Assembly: GCA_036675565.1 (NCBI GenBank)
Contig: JAKFER010000244.1
Span: 99,245-163,244, forward strand
Direction of reading: 5' to 3'
Length of the DNA stretch: 64,000 nucleotides
Origin: JACCYQ01 sp036675565
GTDB taxonomy: Bacteria; Bacteroidota; Bacteroidia; Chitinophagales; Chitinophagaceae
Made by a program: the position numbers and the translations under genes. How positions within the stretch are numbered: position 1 is the first letter of the stretch; every line of letters begins with the position of its first letter. Positions 1 through 8,716 of this stretch are shown here, piece by piece. Under the pieces are notes generated by a model. That model saw nothing but the letters and a program-made list of their open reading frames with translations. It did no database searches and was not told the origin of the DNA.

Positions 1-161
1 GGGATCAATTCATCAATGGTGTTTATATAGGGCCTGTTTAAAACAAATCCAAAGCTACCTTCTTCCTGGTGCTCGCATAAAAAAACAACGGTGCGTAAAA
101 AGTTGGGATCTTTTAAAAATGGGTCTGAAATCAATAATATGCCTGGTGCCGGATCAATCAT
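1..161 (-). CDS. yqgE: YqgE/AlgH family protein, N-terminal part (truncated by window)
   Basis: Only the first 53 codons lie in the window; the rest is beyond position 1. Read on the minus strand from ATG at 161, the product begins MIDPAPGILLISDP and continues with DPNFLRTVVFLCEH, EEGSFGFVLNRP. The order 'G-LL-I-P-L-DPNF-RTV--L--H--EG--G-VLNRP' is the hallmark of the YqgE/AlgH (UPF0301) family, small cytoplasmic proteins of unclear biochemical role; AlgH was named as an alginate regulator in Pseudomonas, which need not apply here. No signal peptide is seen. In-frame codons continue upstream to a stop near 198-200 but contain no ATG/GTG/TTG, so 161 is the only sensible start. It diverges from the histidine kinase gene. 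Confidence 0.85.
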   Translation of the reverse strand, partial: MIDPAPGILLISDPFLKDPNFLRTVVFLCEHQEEGSFGFVLNRPYINTIDELI

Positions 162-288
162 AATATTCGGTTTTAATGAATAAGGGTTATTCTTATTTTA
201 TGACAAATAAAACCCTGAAACTGCGGCTTTGATTACATAGTAAATATAAACAGATGTTAAAATAAAACAAGTAATCCGTATTATAATC

Positions 289-317
289 TTTGCCAACAAG
301 ATGGCATCTTACCTTTG
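289..317 (+). promoter_or_regulatory. Putative Bacteroidota-type promoter of the histidine kinase gene
   Basis: TTTG at 289-292 and TACCTTTG at 310-317 match the TTTG / TAnnTTTG elements known for the primary sigma factor of Bacteroidota, with a 17-nt spacer. Transcription would begin just after about 320, downstream of the alternative TTG codon at 315, which supports the GTG start at 372. Confidence 0.45.
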
Positions 318-371
318 CGTGGATTTTGTTGTTATTTAAAACATATTATCTTCAAGGCCAAATTTTTTTGC

Positions 372-1706
372 GTGAAGCGTATTTTTCCTGTCATTATTGT
401 TCTGATCACTTTATCATTAATTGGTATTATCATTATCCAGTTAAGCTGGCTAAAGAACATGGTATTATTAAGAGAAGAACAGGTAAAACAAAGAGTGGTA
501 GATGCCACCTTACTCGTTGGTTCTGATTTGGCACAGCATAAAGGAAGTTATTCAACACCTACACCACGCATCTTTCCTTCAGATAATTTTTCCCTTGAAC
601 TTATTCGTCCGGTTACAGTAGGTCAACGTTTTACAACCCAGGAAATAAATGAAAAGATCAAGGCTGCCTTTGTTGCTTCTAAAATGGAAGACACTCCATT
701 TGAATTTGCATTGGCTACCATCAGTTCCAGGGGTATGATGAATTATATTGAAAGACAATCATCCAATTTTGCCAGGATGTTTGCTGACAGCATTAATAAT
801 TACCAGTACATATACCCGCTCATTTCTCCCAGTGGATCTGCTGCCGAAAACCTTACACCCGATGAAATACTAATCGTTATTGTTCCCGATTTGCAGGAAA
901 TCGTTTACAAGTCATTAAGATTACCCATTACATCTGCCATCATATTTACCATCATCATCGTTGCGGCATTCTATCTTACAGTGGCAACCATGTTGCGTCA
1001 AAAAAAGATGAGTGAAATAAAGAATGATTTCATCAATAACATGACGCATGAATTTAAAACGCCGCTGGCAACTATTTCTTTGGCAGTTGATGCATTGCGG
1101 AATGATAAGGTTCGATTTGATGGAGAGAAGATGACCTACTTCAGTAATATCATCAAAGAAGAAAACCAGCGTATGAACCGCCAGGTTGAAACAATTTTGC
1201 GTGCCGCATTGATGGATAGAAAAGAAGTGAGGTTAAATTTAAAACCTGTACATGCACACGAAGTACTTGCAGATGTACTCGATAATTTTACATTACAGTT
1301 ACAGGATAAGAATGGAAGATTAGAAGTAAAAATGGATGCAGGGAGCGACCTGATTGAAGCTGATGAAGTGCATTTTCCAAACCTGTTAAACAACCTGGTT
1401 GATAATTCTATAAAATATTCCAAAGAGAATGTACCACCCGTTATAAAGGTTTGTACAAAATCTGACAACAAGAATTTGATAATCCGTTTAGAGGATAATG
1501 GTATTGGGATGAACCGTGAAACCGTAAAAAGAATTTTTGAAAAGTTTTATCGTGCACATACCGGTAACCTGCATAATGTAAAAGGTTTTGGACTTGGATT
1601 GAGTTATGTCAAAACAATGGTCGAAGGTCACCATGGTGAAATAAAAGTGGAAAGCGTATTGGGCAAAGGCAGTTGTTTTACTTTGACATTGCCATTAAAG
1701 AAATAA
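372..1706 (+). CDS. Membrane-bound sensor histidine kinase
   Basis: Two-component sensor kinase of about 444 residues from GTG at 372. One membrane helix at about residues 6-25, an extracytoplasmic sensing region to about 184 without a domain I recognise, a second helix at 185-207, then the kinase core. The H box MTHEFKTPL places the phospho-accepting histidine near residue 226; N box NLVDNSIKYS (about 341-350), G1 EDNGIGM (374-380), F box IFEKFYR (388-394) and G2 GFGLGLSYV (405-413) are all intact, so it should autophosphorylate. There is no HAMP or PAS domain. No response regulator is adjacent, so the partner must be encoded elsewhere. An in-frame TTG at 315 would add 19 residues before the first helix, but the promoter match ends at 317 and the GTG gives the better membrane anchor. 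It converges on queA with only 8 bp between the stop codons. Confidence 0.88.
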   Translation: MKRIFPVIIVLITLSLIGIIIIQLSWLKNMVLLREEQVKQRVVDATLLVGSDLAQHKGSYSTPTPRIFPSDNFSLELIRPVTVGQRFTTQEINEKIKAAFVASKMEDTPFEFALATISSRGMMNYIERQSSNFARMFADSINNYQYIYPLISPSGSAAENLTPDEILIVIVPDLQEIVYKSLRLPITSAIIFTIIIVAAFYLTVATMLRQKKMSEIKNDFINNMTHEFKTPLATISLAVDALRNDKVRFDGEKMTYFSNIIKEENQRMNRQVETILRAALMDRKEVRLNLKPVHAHEVLADVLDNFTLQLQDKNGRLEVKMDAGSDLIEADEVHFPNLLNNLVDNSIKYSKENVPPVIKVCTKSDNKNLIIRLEDNGIGMNRETVKRIFEKFYRAHTGNLHNVKGFGLGLSYVKTMVEGHHGEIKVESVLGKGSCFTLTLPLKK

Positions 1707-1714
1707 ATATTTAA

Positions 1715-2944
1715 TTATCGGTTTATCCAAATAAGGCTTCCATCGCCATAGCTTAAAAAGCGGAATTTATTTTCCAGTGCATATTCATAGATTTTTTTCC
1801 AATCATCACTTGTAATTGCTGCCACAATCAATAATAAAGTGGATTGGGGCTGATGAAAGTTGGTGATCAGGGCATCAGCCATTTTGACCTCGTAGCCAGG
1901 GGTAATGATTAACCGCGTTTTTGAAAACAAGGTTTCAAGTTCATGATCTTCCATCCATTGTAACAAAGAAGAAAGAGAATCTTTAACAGTAATGGATAAC
2001 CGATTTAATTCTGTCGCTTCCCATTGATCTAAAATCAATTTTTCTGGTGTAATATTTTTATTCTCCCAGACTTTTACGCCCAGCCAGTACAAACTTTCTA
2101 ATGTTCGCAAACTTGTGGTGCCCACAGTAATCACCTTTTTACCCCCTGTACCTGCTAATTGCCTGATCAATTTTGCACTGACCTGGAAATACTCTGCATG
2201 CATTTCATGATCTCCAATTGTTTCAGTTTTTACCGGCATAAATGTACCCGCACCAACATGCAGTGTAACAAAATCATGACTGATGTTTTTGTTTTTAAAA
2301 CTATTCATCACGGATTCTGTAAAATGTAAACCAGCTGTAGGCGCTGCAACCGATCCCAGGTAGCGGGCATATATAGTTTGGTATCTATCTTCATCACCAG
2401 GTTCTGCTTCCCTTTTAATATATGGAGGTAAAGGAATGGCCCCTGCAGTATGTAAAACAGATGCAAATGAAAGTGTTGGCGGTGACCAGCTTAGTTCAAT
2501 AATGAAATGATCCTGTTTTTTTTCGACATATCTCGCTTCTAATATAATCTCCTGTTGCCTGCCGGTAATTTTTTTCTGTAATACTTGACCATGTTTCCAT
2601 TTAGACGCACCACCGATTAAGCATTTCCATAAAACTTTTTCCTGTTTTTCCATGGCAGTAGTTATATCTGCCTGGCCTTCAGGTTCCAGGCAAAATATTT
2701 CAATAATGCCACCTGTAGGTTTTTGAAAAAGAATCCGGGCTTCCAAAACCTTGGTGTTATTAAAAACTAACAAAGTTTCTTCCGGTATGTGATCAGAAAG
2801 ATTGCGGTATACATCTTCCGTTATCTCGCCATTTTTATAAATTAATAATCGGGAAGCATCTCTTTGTTCCAGCGGAAACCAGGCAATTTGTTCTTCGGGA
2901 AGGGTATAGGTAAAATCCCTGATTTGAATGTTTTTTGGATCCAT
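1715..2944 (-). CDS. queA: S-adenosylmethionine:tRNA ribosyltransferase-isomerase QueA
   Basis: QueA transfers and isomerises the ribosyl moiety of S-adenosylmethionine onto preQ1-modified tRNA to give epoxyqueuosine, the penultimate step of queuosine synthesis in GUN-anticodon tRNAs. The 409-residue product carries the family signatures: DFTYTLPEEQIAWFPLEQRDA at the N-terminus (residues about 10-30), FNNTKVLEARI, the conserved TAGLHFT block, LHVGAGTFMPV, VGTTSLRTLE and near the C-terminus TNFHQPQSTLL. The length is somewhat above the approximately 350 residues usual in Enterobacteria because of a longer middle section (residues 95-165). Start is ATG at 2944. It is divergent from mraZ and shares the control region 2945-3226 with it. 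No other queuosine genes are in the window. Confidence 0.95.
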   Translation of the reverse strand: MDPKNIQIRDFTYTLPEEQIAWFPLEQRDASRLLIYKNGEITEDVYRNLSDHIPEETLLVFNNTKVLEARILFQKPTGGIIEIFCLEPEGQADITTAMEKQEKVLWKCLIGGASKWKHGQVLQKKITGRQQEIILEARYVEKKQDHFIIELSWSPPTLSFASVLHTAGAIPLPPYIKREAEPGDEDRYQTIYARYLGSVAAPTAGLHFTESVMNSFKNKNISHDFVTLHVGAGTFMPVKTETIGDHEMHAEYFQVSAKLIRQLAGTGGKKVITVGTTSLRTLESLYWLGVKVWENKNITPEKLILDQWEATELNRLSITVKDSLSSLLQWMEDHELETLFSKTRLIITPGYEVKMADALITNFHQPQSTLLLIVAAITSDDWKKIYEYALENKFRFLSYGDGSLIWINR

Positions 2945-3041
2945 ATTGTACAGCTAACTGCTGTTTTTAAATTTAGCGCAACAAATAAATTATAAAAAGC
3001 ATATAAGCTTTATTCAGGCCGAATATGAGTTTCTGCACCAG

Positions 3042-3050
3042 TTATCCACA
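3042..3050 (+). promoter_or_regulatory. Perfect DnaA-box match upstream of the dcw cluster
   Basis: TTATCCACA, identical to the strong E. coli DnaA box consensus, lies between queA and mraZ. A second, one-mismatch site (TTTTCCACA on the minus strand) lies at 3133-3141. Function is inferred only. Confidence 0.4.
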
Positions 3051-3170
3051 GTCTATTCACGCCAATTTTCAACTTAGAGCTTCAGATTCCTTTGAAACCC
3101 ATGCTGGGCTTCTGTAATGGGCAAATAATTCTTGTGGAAAAATTAAAAAACCAAAAATTTGTCATGAAAG

Positions 3171-3200
3171 TGGGAAAAAGTGTTATTTTGTGTGAATTAA
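3171..3200 (+). promoter_or_regulatory. Putative MraZ operator: three 10-bp-spaced TG repeats
   Basis: Three imperfect direct repeats start exactly 10 bp apart at 3171 (TGGGAAAAAG), 3181 (TGTTATTTTG) and 3191 (TGTGAATTAA). MraZ of other bacteria binds repeated TGGGN boxes separated by 5 nt in its own promoter, so this is a plausible autoregulatory site; only the first repeat is a full TGGGN match. A loose promoter match (TTTG 3158-3161, TATTTTG 3184-3190) overlaps it. Confidence 0.45.
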
Positions 3201-3226
3201 TAATATTTTTTTACAAATCTCTGATA

Positions 3227-3691
3227 ATGACCGGATTTCTTGGTGAATATGAAGCCACTTTGGATGCCAAGGGCCGCTTTCTTCTCCCGGCAGGCTTTAA
3301 AAAGCAGTTGCCGGAATTGGAAGTAGCGAAGTTCGTTATTAACAGGGGTTTTGAAAAATGTTTAGCGCTTTACCCGGTAAAAAACTGGGAACCGCTTTTT
3401 GAACGCATCAGTGCCTTGAATGATTTTGATCCGAAAGTTCGGGAGTTTCGCCGTTATTTTTTAAACGGGGCAACGATCATTGAACCGGATAGTGCAGGAC
3501 GCATATTAATTCCTGGTAACCTGAAAGATCATGCAGGGCTTGAGAAAGATATTGTGCTGGTGGCAGCCGTAAATAAGTTAGAAATCTGGGATAGTAATAA
3601 GTACAAACAGCTCTTTGATTCATTTTCACCCGAAGCATTCAGTGGCCTGGCCAATGAAGTAATGGCAGGTGGCATTAAGTTGGATGGTTGA
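3227..3691 (+). CDS. mraZ: Transcriptional regulator MraZ
   Basis: MraZ is a SpoVT/AbrB-fold DNA-binding protein that forms a ring-shaped oligomer and controls the dcw operon from its own promoter. The product from ATG at 3227 is 154 residues, the usual family length, and opens with MTGFLGEYEATLDAKGRFLLP; the two AbrB-like halves are visible as 'DAKGRFLLPAGFK' (residues about 14-26) and 'DSAGRILIPGNLK' (about 89-101). The open frame extends 45 codons upstream to 3092, but that stretch has no family similarity and covers the presumed promoter and operator, so 3227 is chosen. It is the first gene of the cluster; rsmH follows after 18 bp. Confidence 0.95.
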   Translation: MTGFLGEYEATLDAKGRFLLPAGFKKQLPELEVAKFVINRGFEKCLALYPVKNWEPLFERISALNDFDPKVREFRRYFLNGATIIEPDSAGRILIPGNLKDHAGLEKDIVLVAAVNKLEIWDSNKYKQLFDSFSPEAFSGLANEVMAGGIKLDG

Positions 3692-3709
3692 TAAGCAGAG
3701 GATTTTCCT

Positions 3710-4690
3710 ATGGTAAAGCAAAAGAAAATAAGTGCAAAAGATCCTGTAGAATCTGATCAGGCACAAATACCATCTTCATCAACCTACCATACACCTGTAT
3801 TACTGCAGGAAGCTATCGACGCCCTGGCTATAAAACCCGGGGGTATTTATGTTGACTGCACATTTGGAGGTGGCGGTCATTCTAAGTTCATTTTGGAAAA
3901 GTTGGGACACCAGGGTAAACTGGTTGCTTTTGACCAGGATGCAGCCGCAAAGGAAAATGTGCCTGCCGATGCGCGGATTTTATTCATTCCACAAAATTTC
4001 AGGCACCTGCAACGCTTTTTAAAGCTGCACAACATTCCTGAAGTGGATGGAATTCTTGCAGATCTTGGCGTAAGCAGTCACCAGTTCAATGAAGCGGAAA
4101 GGGGATTTTCAACGCGGTATGATGCGGATCTCGATATGCGGATGGACCAACGGCAACCCTTAACTGCTTATAATGTGGTTAACACTTATAGTGAACAGCA
4201 GTTGCATAAAATTTTTGAACAGTATGGTGAAGTGACCAATGCAAAGACCCTGGCCAGAACAATTGTTCAGCAACGTGATCATGTTTCTTTCAAAACCATT
4301 GAAGGTTTCAAGAATGCACTCAGGGAAATTGTAAAAGGAAATCCGAATAAATATTTCGCACAGGTTTTCCAGGCTTTACGGATTGAAGTGAATGATGAAA
4401 TGGGTGCTTTGAAAGATATGTTGCAACAAACTCCGGCAATATTAAAACCGGGAGGCAGGATGGCCATCATTACTTTTCATTCAGGTGAAGACCGGGTGGT
4501 GAAAACATTTTTTAAAAATGAATCTTTTGATGAGCCGGACGAAAATCCATTTAGCCGGGAAACGAAAGAACGGAAGTTGAAAGTGATAACGAAGAAGCCA
4601 TTGGTTCCTTCACAAGAAGAAACAAAAAGAAATCCAAGATCACGCAGTGCAAAATTGCGTGTGGCAGAAAAAATAAATACGAACCCTTAG
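3710..4690 (+). CDS. rsmH: 16S rRNA (cytosine-1402-N4)-methyltransferase RsmH
   Basis: RsmH (MraW) methylates N4 of C1402 in the decoding centre of 16S rRNA using S-adenosylmethionine. The 326-residue product has the SAM-binding VDCTFGGGGHS (residues about 48-58), DGILADLGVSSHQ, the RGFS and DMRMD block, the 'FQALRIEVNDE' segment, and the C-terminal 'ITFHSGEDR..VK.FF' and 'NPRSRSAKLRV' motifs. About 25 residues rich in K/S/Q precede the usual start of homology (TYHTPVLLQEA); no internal Met offers a better start, so ATG 3710 is kept. It stands second in the dcw cluster, as in most bacteria. Confidence 0.96.
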   Translation: MVKQKKISAKDPVESDQAQIPSSSTYHTPVLLQEAIDALAIKPGGIYVDCTFGGGGHSKFILEKLGHQGKLVAFDQDAAAKENVPADARILFIPQNFRHLQRFLKLHNIPEVDGILADLGVSSHQFNEAERGFSTRYDADLDMRMDQRQPLTAYNVVNTYSEQQLHKIFEQYGEVTNAKTLARTIVQQRDHVSFKTIEGFKNALREIVKGNPNKYFAQVFQALRIEVNDEMGALKDMLQQTPAILKPGGRMAIITFHSGEDRVVKTFFKNESFDEPDENPFSRETKERKLKVITKKPLVPSQEETKRNPRSRSAKLRVAEKINTNP

Positions 4691-4759
4691 AATATTAAAC
4701 ATATAACCAATACCTGCTGAAGAATATTTTGAACATGTATTAAACAGTCAAAATTAATT

Positions 4760-5089
4760 ATGCCTGAAACTGAAAACCCAAAAGAACGGGACTCGCGATT
4801 AAACTGGAAATCCTGGTTGAATTATCAATCGATTGTCAGGCAGGTGCCGTTCTTTTTGTTTCTGGCTTTCCTTGCCGTTTTGTATATCTATAACGGTCAT
4901 CATGCAGACAAAACGATTCGGAATATAAATCATGAAGCAAAACAAGTGAAGGAACTACAGTACGAATATAAAACAGTTAAGAGCGAAGTGATGTTCCGAA
5001 GCAAACAAAGTGAACTGGTTAATGCAGTTGAACCCATGGGATTAAAAGAGCTCACCGTATCACCTGTTATTTTAAAAGATTCTTTATAA
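4760..5089 (+). CDS. ftsL: FtsL-like cell division protein
   Basis: Small bitopic membrane protein of 109 residues: a charged, cytoplasmic N-terminus (residues 1-28), one transmembrane helix (about 29-46, FFLFLAFLAVLYIY) and a short extracytoplasmic heptad-like segment (about 50-90) that could form a coiled coil. Topology, size and its place between rsmH and ftsI are those of FtsL, which with a FtsB-like partner recruits and activates the FtsW-FtsI septal synthase. FtsL diverges so fast that the sequence alone does not prove it; the assignment is mainly positional. No ftsB is seen nearby. The next gene starts 19 bp downstream. Confidence 0.8.
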   Translation: MPETENPKERDSRLNWKSWLNYQSIVRQVPFFLFLAFLAVLYIYNGHHADKTIRNINHEAKQVKELQYEYKTVKSEVMFRSKQSELVNAVEPMGLKELTVSPVILKDSL

Positions 5090-5108
5090 AAATTAGCTGT
5101 TTAGAAAG

Positions 5109-7217
5109 TTGGAAATTAAAAAAGACATATTGTGGCGTGTTTACCTGAGTTTCATCGGCATAGGTTTGCTGGGATTCTTTGTGATAGGTAAGGCTTTTTA
5201 CATTCAAAATGTGGAAGGTGAATACTGGCGCAGTATGAGCGACAGTCTTCACCAACGTATCGTTCCGTTGGAGGCAGAACGCGGAACAATTTACAGTGAA
5301 GATGGACAAATGCTTAGCACTTCATTACCCACATTTGATATTTATATTGATTTTGCGGCAGAAGGATTAAGAGATAAGAACGGAAAAAGATTTAAAGAGA
5401 ATGTTGATTCATTTGCTATTGCCATGTCTTCATTCTTTGGCGATAAATCCAAAGCAGCATATAAAAGTCAACTGGAAGCAGGCTATAAATCAAAGAGCCG
5501 TTATTATTCATTGAAAAAGAAATTGACTTTTGCACAGTATAAAGTTTTCCGGGAGTTTCCATTAGTACGTTTAGGGCGAAATAAAAGTGGTGTTATTACC
5601 GAAGTAAACAGTGTACGTTTAAATCCTTATGGTTTATTAGCCAACCGCACGATTGGCTTATCTCGAAATAATGCACAAAATGTTGGATTAGAAAATACTT
5701 ATGATTCACTGCTTCGTGGTGCCACCGGTCAACGGTTGGTACGTTTTATTGCAGGCGGTGCAGCCATCCCGGTTGAAGGTTATGAGATAGAGCCGGAGAA
5801 TGGGAAGAACATCATCACAACCATTGATGTAAATATGCAGGACATCGCTGAAAATGCTTTGATGAAAATGATGTTGCAGAGCGAGGCCCAAACCGGTACA
5901 TGTGTAGTTATGGAAGTAAGCACCGGTAAAATCAAAGCCATTGCAAACCTGGGAAGGCAAGAGGATGGTAGCTATTGGGAAGATTATAATTATGCTTTAA
6001 GAACCACTGAACCCGGATCAACCATAAAACTGGCAACATTAATGGCTGTTCTGGAAGAAGGTAAAAAAACGATCCATGACCCGGTGCATATCGGAACTAC
6101 CGGTAATGCATACGTGGGAGTTAGAAATGTAACCGATGCCGAAAGAGCTCCTAAAGCTTTAATGAGTATTAAAGAATGTTTTGCACATAGTTCAAATGTG
6201 GGGATGAGCCGCATTGCTTACGAGACTTTCGCATCACAGCCTGATAAGTTTCTTGAATACCTGAAACATTTTCAATTAAACAGCCGGACCGGAATTGATC
6301 TTGCTGGAGAAGAAAAACCAAGATTGCCAAGAATAAAGAAAAACAAAGAAGGGCTGCATGCCATGGTTACCATGAGCTTTGGATACGCCATTGAAGTGAG
6401 CCCGATGCAAACGCTTACCTTATATAATGCGATTGCCAATAAAGGTAAAATGATGAAACCTTACCTGGTAAATCGCATTGAAAATGATGGATTACTTGTT
6501 AAAGAATTCAACCCGGTTGTTGTCGTAGATGAAATTGCTAAACCATCTGTAGTAACTGCTGTACAGGAATGCCTGAATGCAGTATCCATTGAAGGCACTA
6601 CTAAAAGAGTATTTAAAGAAACCCCTTTCGCGGTTGCAGGTAAAACCGGAACCTCACATTATGCAAGCGGTGAAATAAAATACCATCATGGTATTTACCA
6701 GGCTTCTTATGTTGGATATTTCCCTGCAAATGAGCCAAAGTACAGCTGCATCGTTGTAATAAAAACAAAACCACGTGCAGCCATGCATTATGGTGGTCAA
6801 TTAGCTGCGCCGGTTTTTAAAGAAGTGGCAACTAAGTTATATGCCATGTACGTGGAAGATAAACAACCGGTTAAAAACAAATTTGCTCCAGACAGTACAG
6901 GTTTCTTTTATGCCGGTTATACCAGCGATGTTAAAGACGTTTTCAAACAGTTGGGAGTGAGATATAAAGATTCAGTGACACAAAATTTTTGGAGCACTGT
7001 TTACGATCAGCAATATTCAACAGTGGTGTCCGGAAATGCAGTTAAACCAAAACGGATGCCCGATGTAAAAGGACTTGGTTTGAAAGATGCCCTTTACTTG
7101 TTAGAAAATATGGATGTAAAAGTGGTGATCGGTGGTAAAGGAAAAGTTATTCAACAATCAATAGCGCCCGGTACCGGATTAAATAATGGAATGACAGTGT
7201 ACCTGGATTTCGGTTAA
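5109..7217 (+). CDS. ftsI: Septal peptidoglycan transpeptidase FtsI (PBP3-type) with C-terminal PASTA domain
   Basis: Class B penicillin-binding protein that cross-links septal peptidoglycan with FtsW. Of 702 residues, about 11-31 form the membrane anchor; the pedestal domain includes EAERGTIYSEDG (56-66); the transpeptidase has the active-site STIK (Ser304, Lys307), SSN (361-363) and KTGTS (512-516). Residues about 650-702 (MPDVKGLGLKDALYLLE...) form one PASTA repeat, known to bind peptidoglycan or beta-lactams in other proteins; E. coli FtsI lacks it but Bacteroidota and Gram-positive homologues often have it. The first codon is TTG at 5109: the residues directly after it (EIKKDILWRVYL) look like the true N-terminus and no ATG lies before the membrane helix. 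It is 19 bp after ftsL and 17 bp before murE. Confidence 0.95.
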   Translation: MEIKKDILWRVYLSFIGIGLLGFFVIGKAFYIQNVEGEYWRSMSDSLHQRIVPLEAERGTIYSEDGQMLSTSLPTFDIYIDFAAEGLRDKNGKRFKENVDSFAIAMSSFFGDKSKAAYKSQLEAGYKSKSRYYSLKKKLTFAQYKVFREFPLVRLGRNKSGVITEVNSVRLNPYGLLANRTIGLSRNNAQNVGLENTYDSLLRGATGQRLVRFIAGGAAIPVEGYEIEPENGKNIITTIDVNMQDIAENALMKMMLQSEAQTGTCVVMEVSTGKIKAIANLGRQEDGSYWEDYNYALRTTEPGSTIKLATLMAVLEEGKKTIHDPVHIGTTGNAYVGVRNVTDAERAPKALMSIKECFAHSSNVGMSRIAYETFASQPDKFLEYLKHFQLNSRTGIDLAGEEKPRLPRIKKNKEGLHAMVTMSFGYAIEVSPMQTLTLYNAIANKGKMMKPYLVNRIENDGLLVKEFNPVVVVDEIAKPSVVTAVQECLNAVSIEGTTKRVFKETPFAVAGKTGTSHYASGEIKYHHGIYQASYVGYFPANEPKYSCIVVIKTKPRAAMHYGGQLAAPVFKEVATKLYAMYVEDKQPVKNKFAPDSTGFFYAGYTSDVKDVFKQLGVRYKDSVTQNFWSTVYDQQYSTVVSGNAVKPKRMPDVKGLGLKDALYLLENMDVKVVIGGKGKVIQQSIAPGTGLNNGMTVYLDFG

Positions 7218-7234
7218 AATATTTTATTAATTAA

Positions 7235-8701
7235 ATGCAACCATTAACAGACATATTGTACAAAGTGAACCTGCGATCAGTTTCGGGCAGCACGGCCATA
7301 CAGGTTAGTGATGTGCAAACGGATTCAAGAAAGGTAACATCGGATACTTTGTTCATAGCTGTTAAAGGTGTACAAGTTGACGGGCATTTATATATTGACC
7401 AGGCGATTGAAAAAGGTGCAACAGCCATTGTTTGCCAGCAGATGCCAGCAAAATTAAAAGAAGGCATCACCTATATTTCCGTTGATAACAGTGCGATGGC
7501 AGCAGGTTATATAGCACATAATTTCTTTGGAACGCCATCTGCCAAATTGAAGATTGTGGGTGTTACCGGTACCAATGGAAAAACCACGGTAACCACACTT
7601 TTATATAAATTATTTACGGTACTGGAATCCAAATGTGGTTTGATCAGTACGGTTGAAAATAAAATTGGTGACCAGTTACTTCCTGCATCATTTACTACAC
7701 CGGATGCAATTACGCTGAATGCATTATTAAAGCAAATGGTGGATGCCGGTTGTGAGTATGTTTTTATGGAGTCCAGTTCTCATGCAGTTCACCAGCATCG
7801 CATGGCAGGCATCCATTTTAGCGGTGCAATATTTACGAATATTACCCATGATCATTTAGATTATCACCAAACGTTTGATGAATATATCAGGGTAAAAAAA
7901 TCTTTTTTCGATGGTTTGCCTTCAGATGCATTTGCTATCAGCAACCTGGATGATAAGCGAGGTACCGTGATGTTGCAAAACACGTCGGCTAAAAAATATT
8001 TCTACAGCCTTAAAACAATGGCTGATTTTAAAGGGAAGATCCTGGAAAATGCATTGACAGGTTTAGTGATGAATGTAAATGAACAGGAAGTTCATTTCAG
8101 GTTAATTGGTGAGTTCAATGCATATAATTTATTGGCAGCGTATGGTGCTGCCATTTGTCTTGGACGTGAAAAAACAGAGGTGCTTCAATATCTCAGCATG
8201 TTAACCGGGGCTGAAGGCAGATTCGATTTCATTGTTTCAGCCAAAGAAAAAATTATGGGCATCGTTGATTACGCACATACACCGGATGCATTGCTGAATG
8301 TTTTACAAACCATTAAGAAATTGGTAAAAAGTGATGAGCAGGTCATCACGGTTGTGGGTTGCGGTGGCGACAGGGACAAAACAAAACGACCTGTGATGGC
8401 AGAAGTAGCCTGTGCACATAGTCACCGCGTGATATTAACGAGTGATAATCCGCGTACAGAGGATCCATTGCAGATCATAGCGGATATGGAAACCGGGTTG
8501 AGTACGGCAGCAAAAAGAAAATACATATCCATTGCCGATAGAAGAGAAGCGATCAAAATAGCCGTGAGCCTGGCAGCAGCGGAAGATATTGTTTTGATAG
8601 CCGGTAAAGGACATGAAAAATACCAGGAGATCAATGGAGTGAGACATCATTTTGATGATAAGGAAGAATTAATGTCCATGTTCGAATTGTTAGATAAATA
8701 A
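7235..8701 (+). CDS. murE: UDP-N-acetylmuramoyl-L-alanyl-D-glutamate--meso-diaminopimelate ligase MurE
   Basis: Cytoplasmic Mur ligase that adds the third amino acid to the peptidoglycan stem. The 488-residue product shows the ATP loop VTGTNGKTT (residues about 109-117), the TPDA and SSSHAVHQHR substrate region, TNITHDHLDYH for the carbamylated-lysine/His region, and the DNPR motif in LTSDNPRTEDP near residue 408. DNPR is the signature of meso-diaminopimelate specificity, so the cell wall is predicted to be of the DAP type, in keeping with a Gram-negative. It ends in AGKGHEKYQ, also typical. Start ATG at 7235. murF, the next ligase in the pathway, is not in the cluster. Confidence 0.96.
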   Translation: MQPLTDILYKVNLRSVSGSTAIQVSDVQTDSRKVTSDTLFIAVKGVQVDGHLYIDQAIEKGATAIVCQQMPAKLKEGITYISVDNSAMAAGYIAHNFFGTPSAKLKIVGVTGTNGKTTVTTLLYKLFTVLESKCGLISTVENKIGDQLLPASFTTPDAITLNALLKQMVDAGCEYVFMESSSHAVHQHRMAGIHFSGAIFTNITHDHLDYHQTFDEYIRVKKSFFDGLPSDAFAISNLDDKRGTVMLQNTSAKKYFYSLKTMADFKGKILENALTGLVMNVNEQEVHFRLIGEFNAYNLLAAYGAAICLGREKTEVLQYLSMLTGAEGRFDFIVSAKEKIMGIVDYAHTPDALLNVLQTIKKLVKSDEQVITVVGCGGDRDKTKRPVMAEVACAHSHRVILTSDNPRTEDPLQIIADMETGLSTAAKRKYISIADRREAIKIAVSLAAAEDIVLIAGKGHEKYQEINGVRHHFDDKEELMSMFELLDK

Positions 8702-8716
8702 GATTAAAAGAGCAGC

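Noticed and set aside
290..526. Short + strand frame of 78 codons before and over the kinase start
   Set aside because: TTG start, overlaps the promoter and the kinase gene in another frame, no homology visible.
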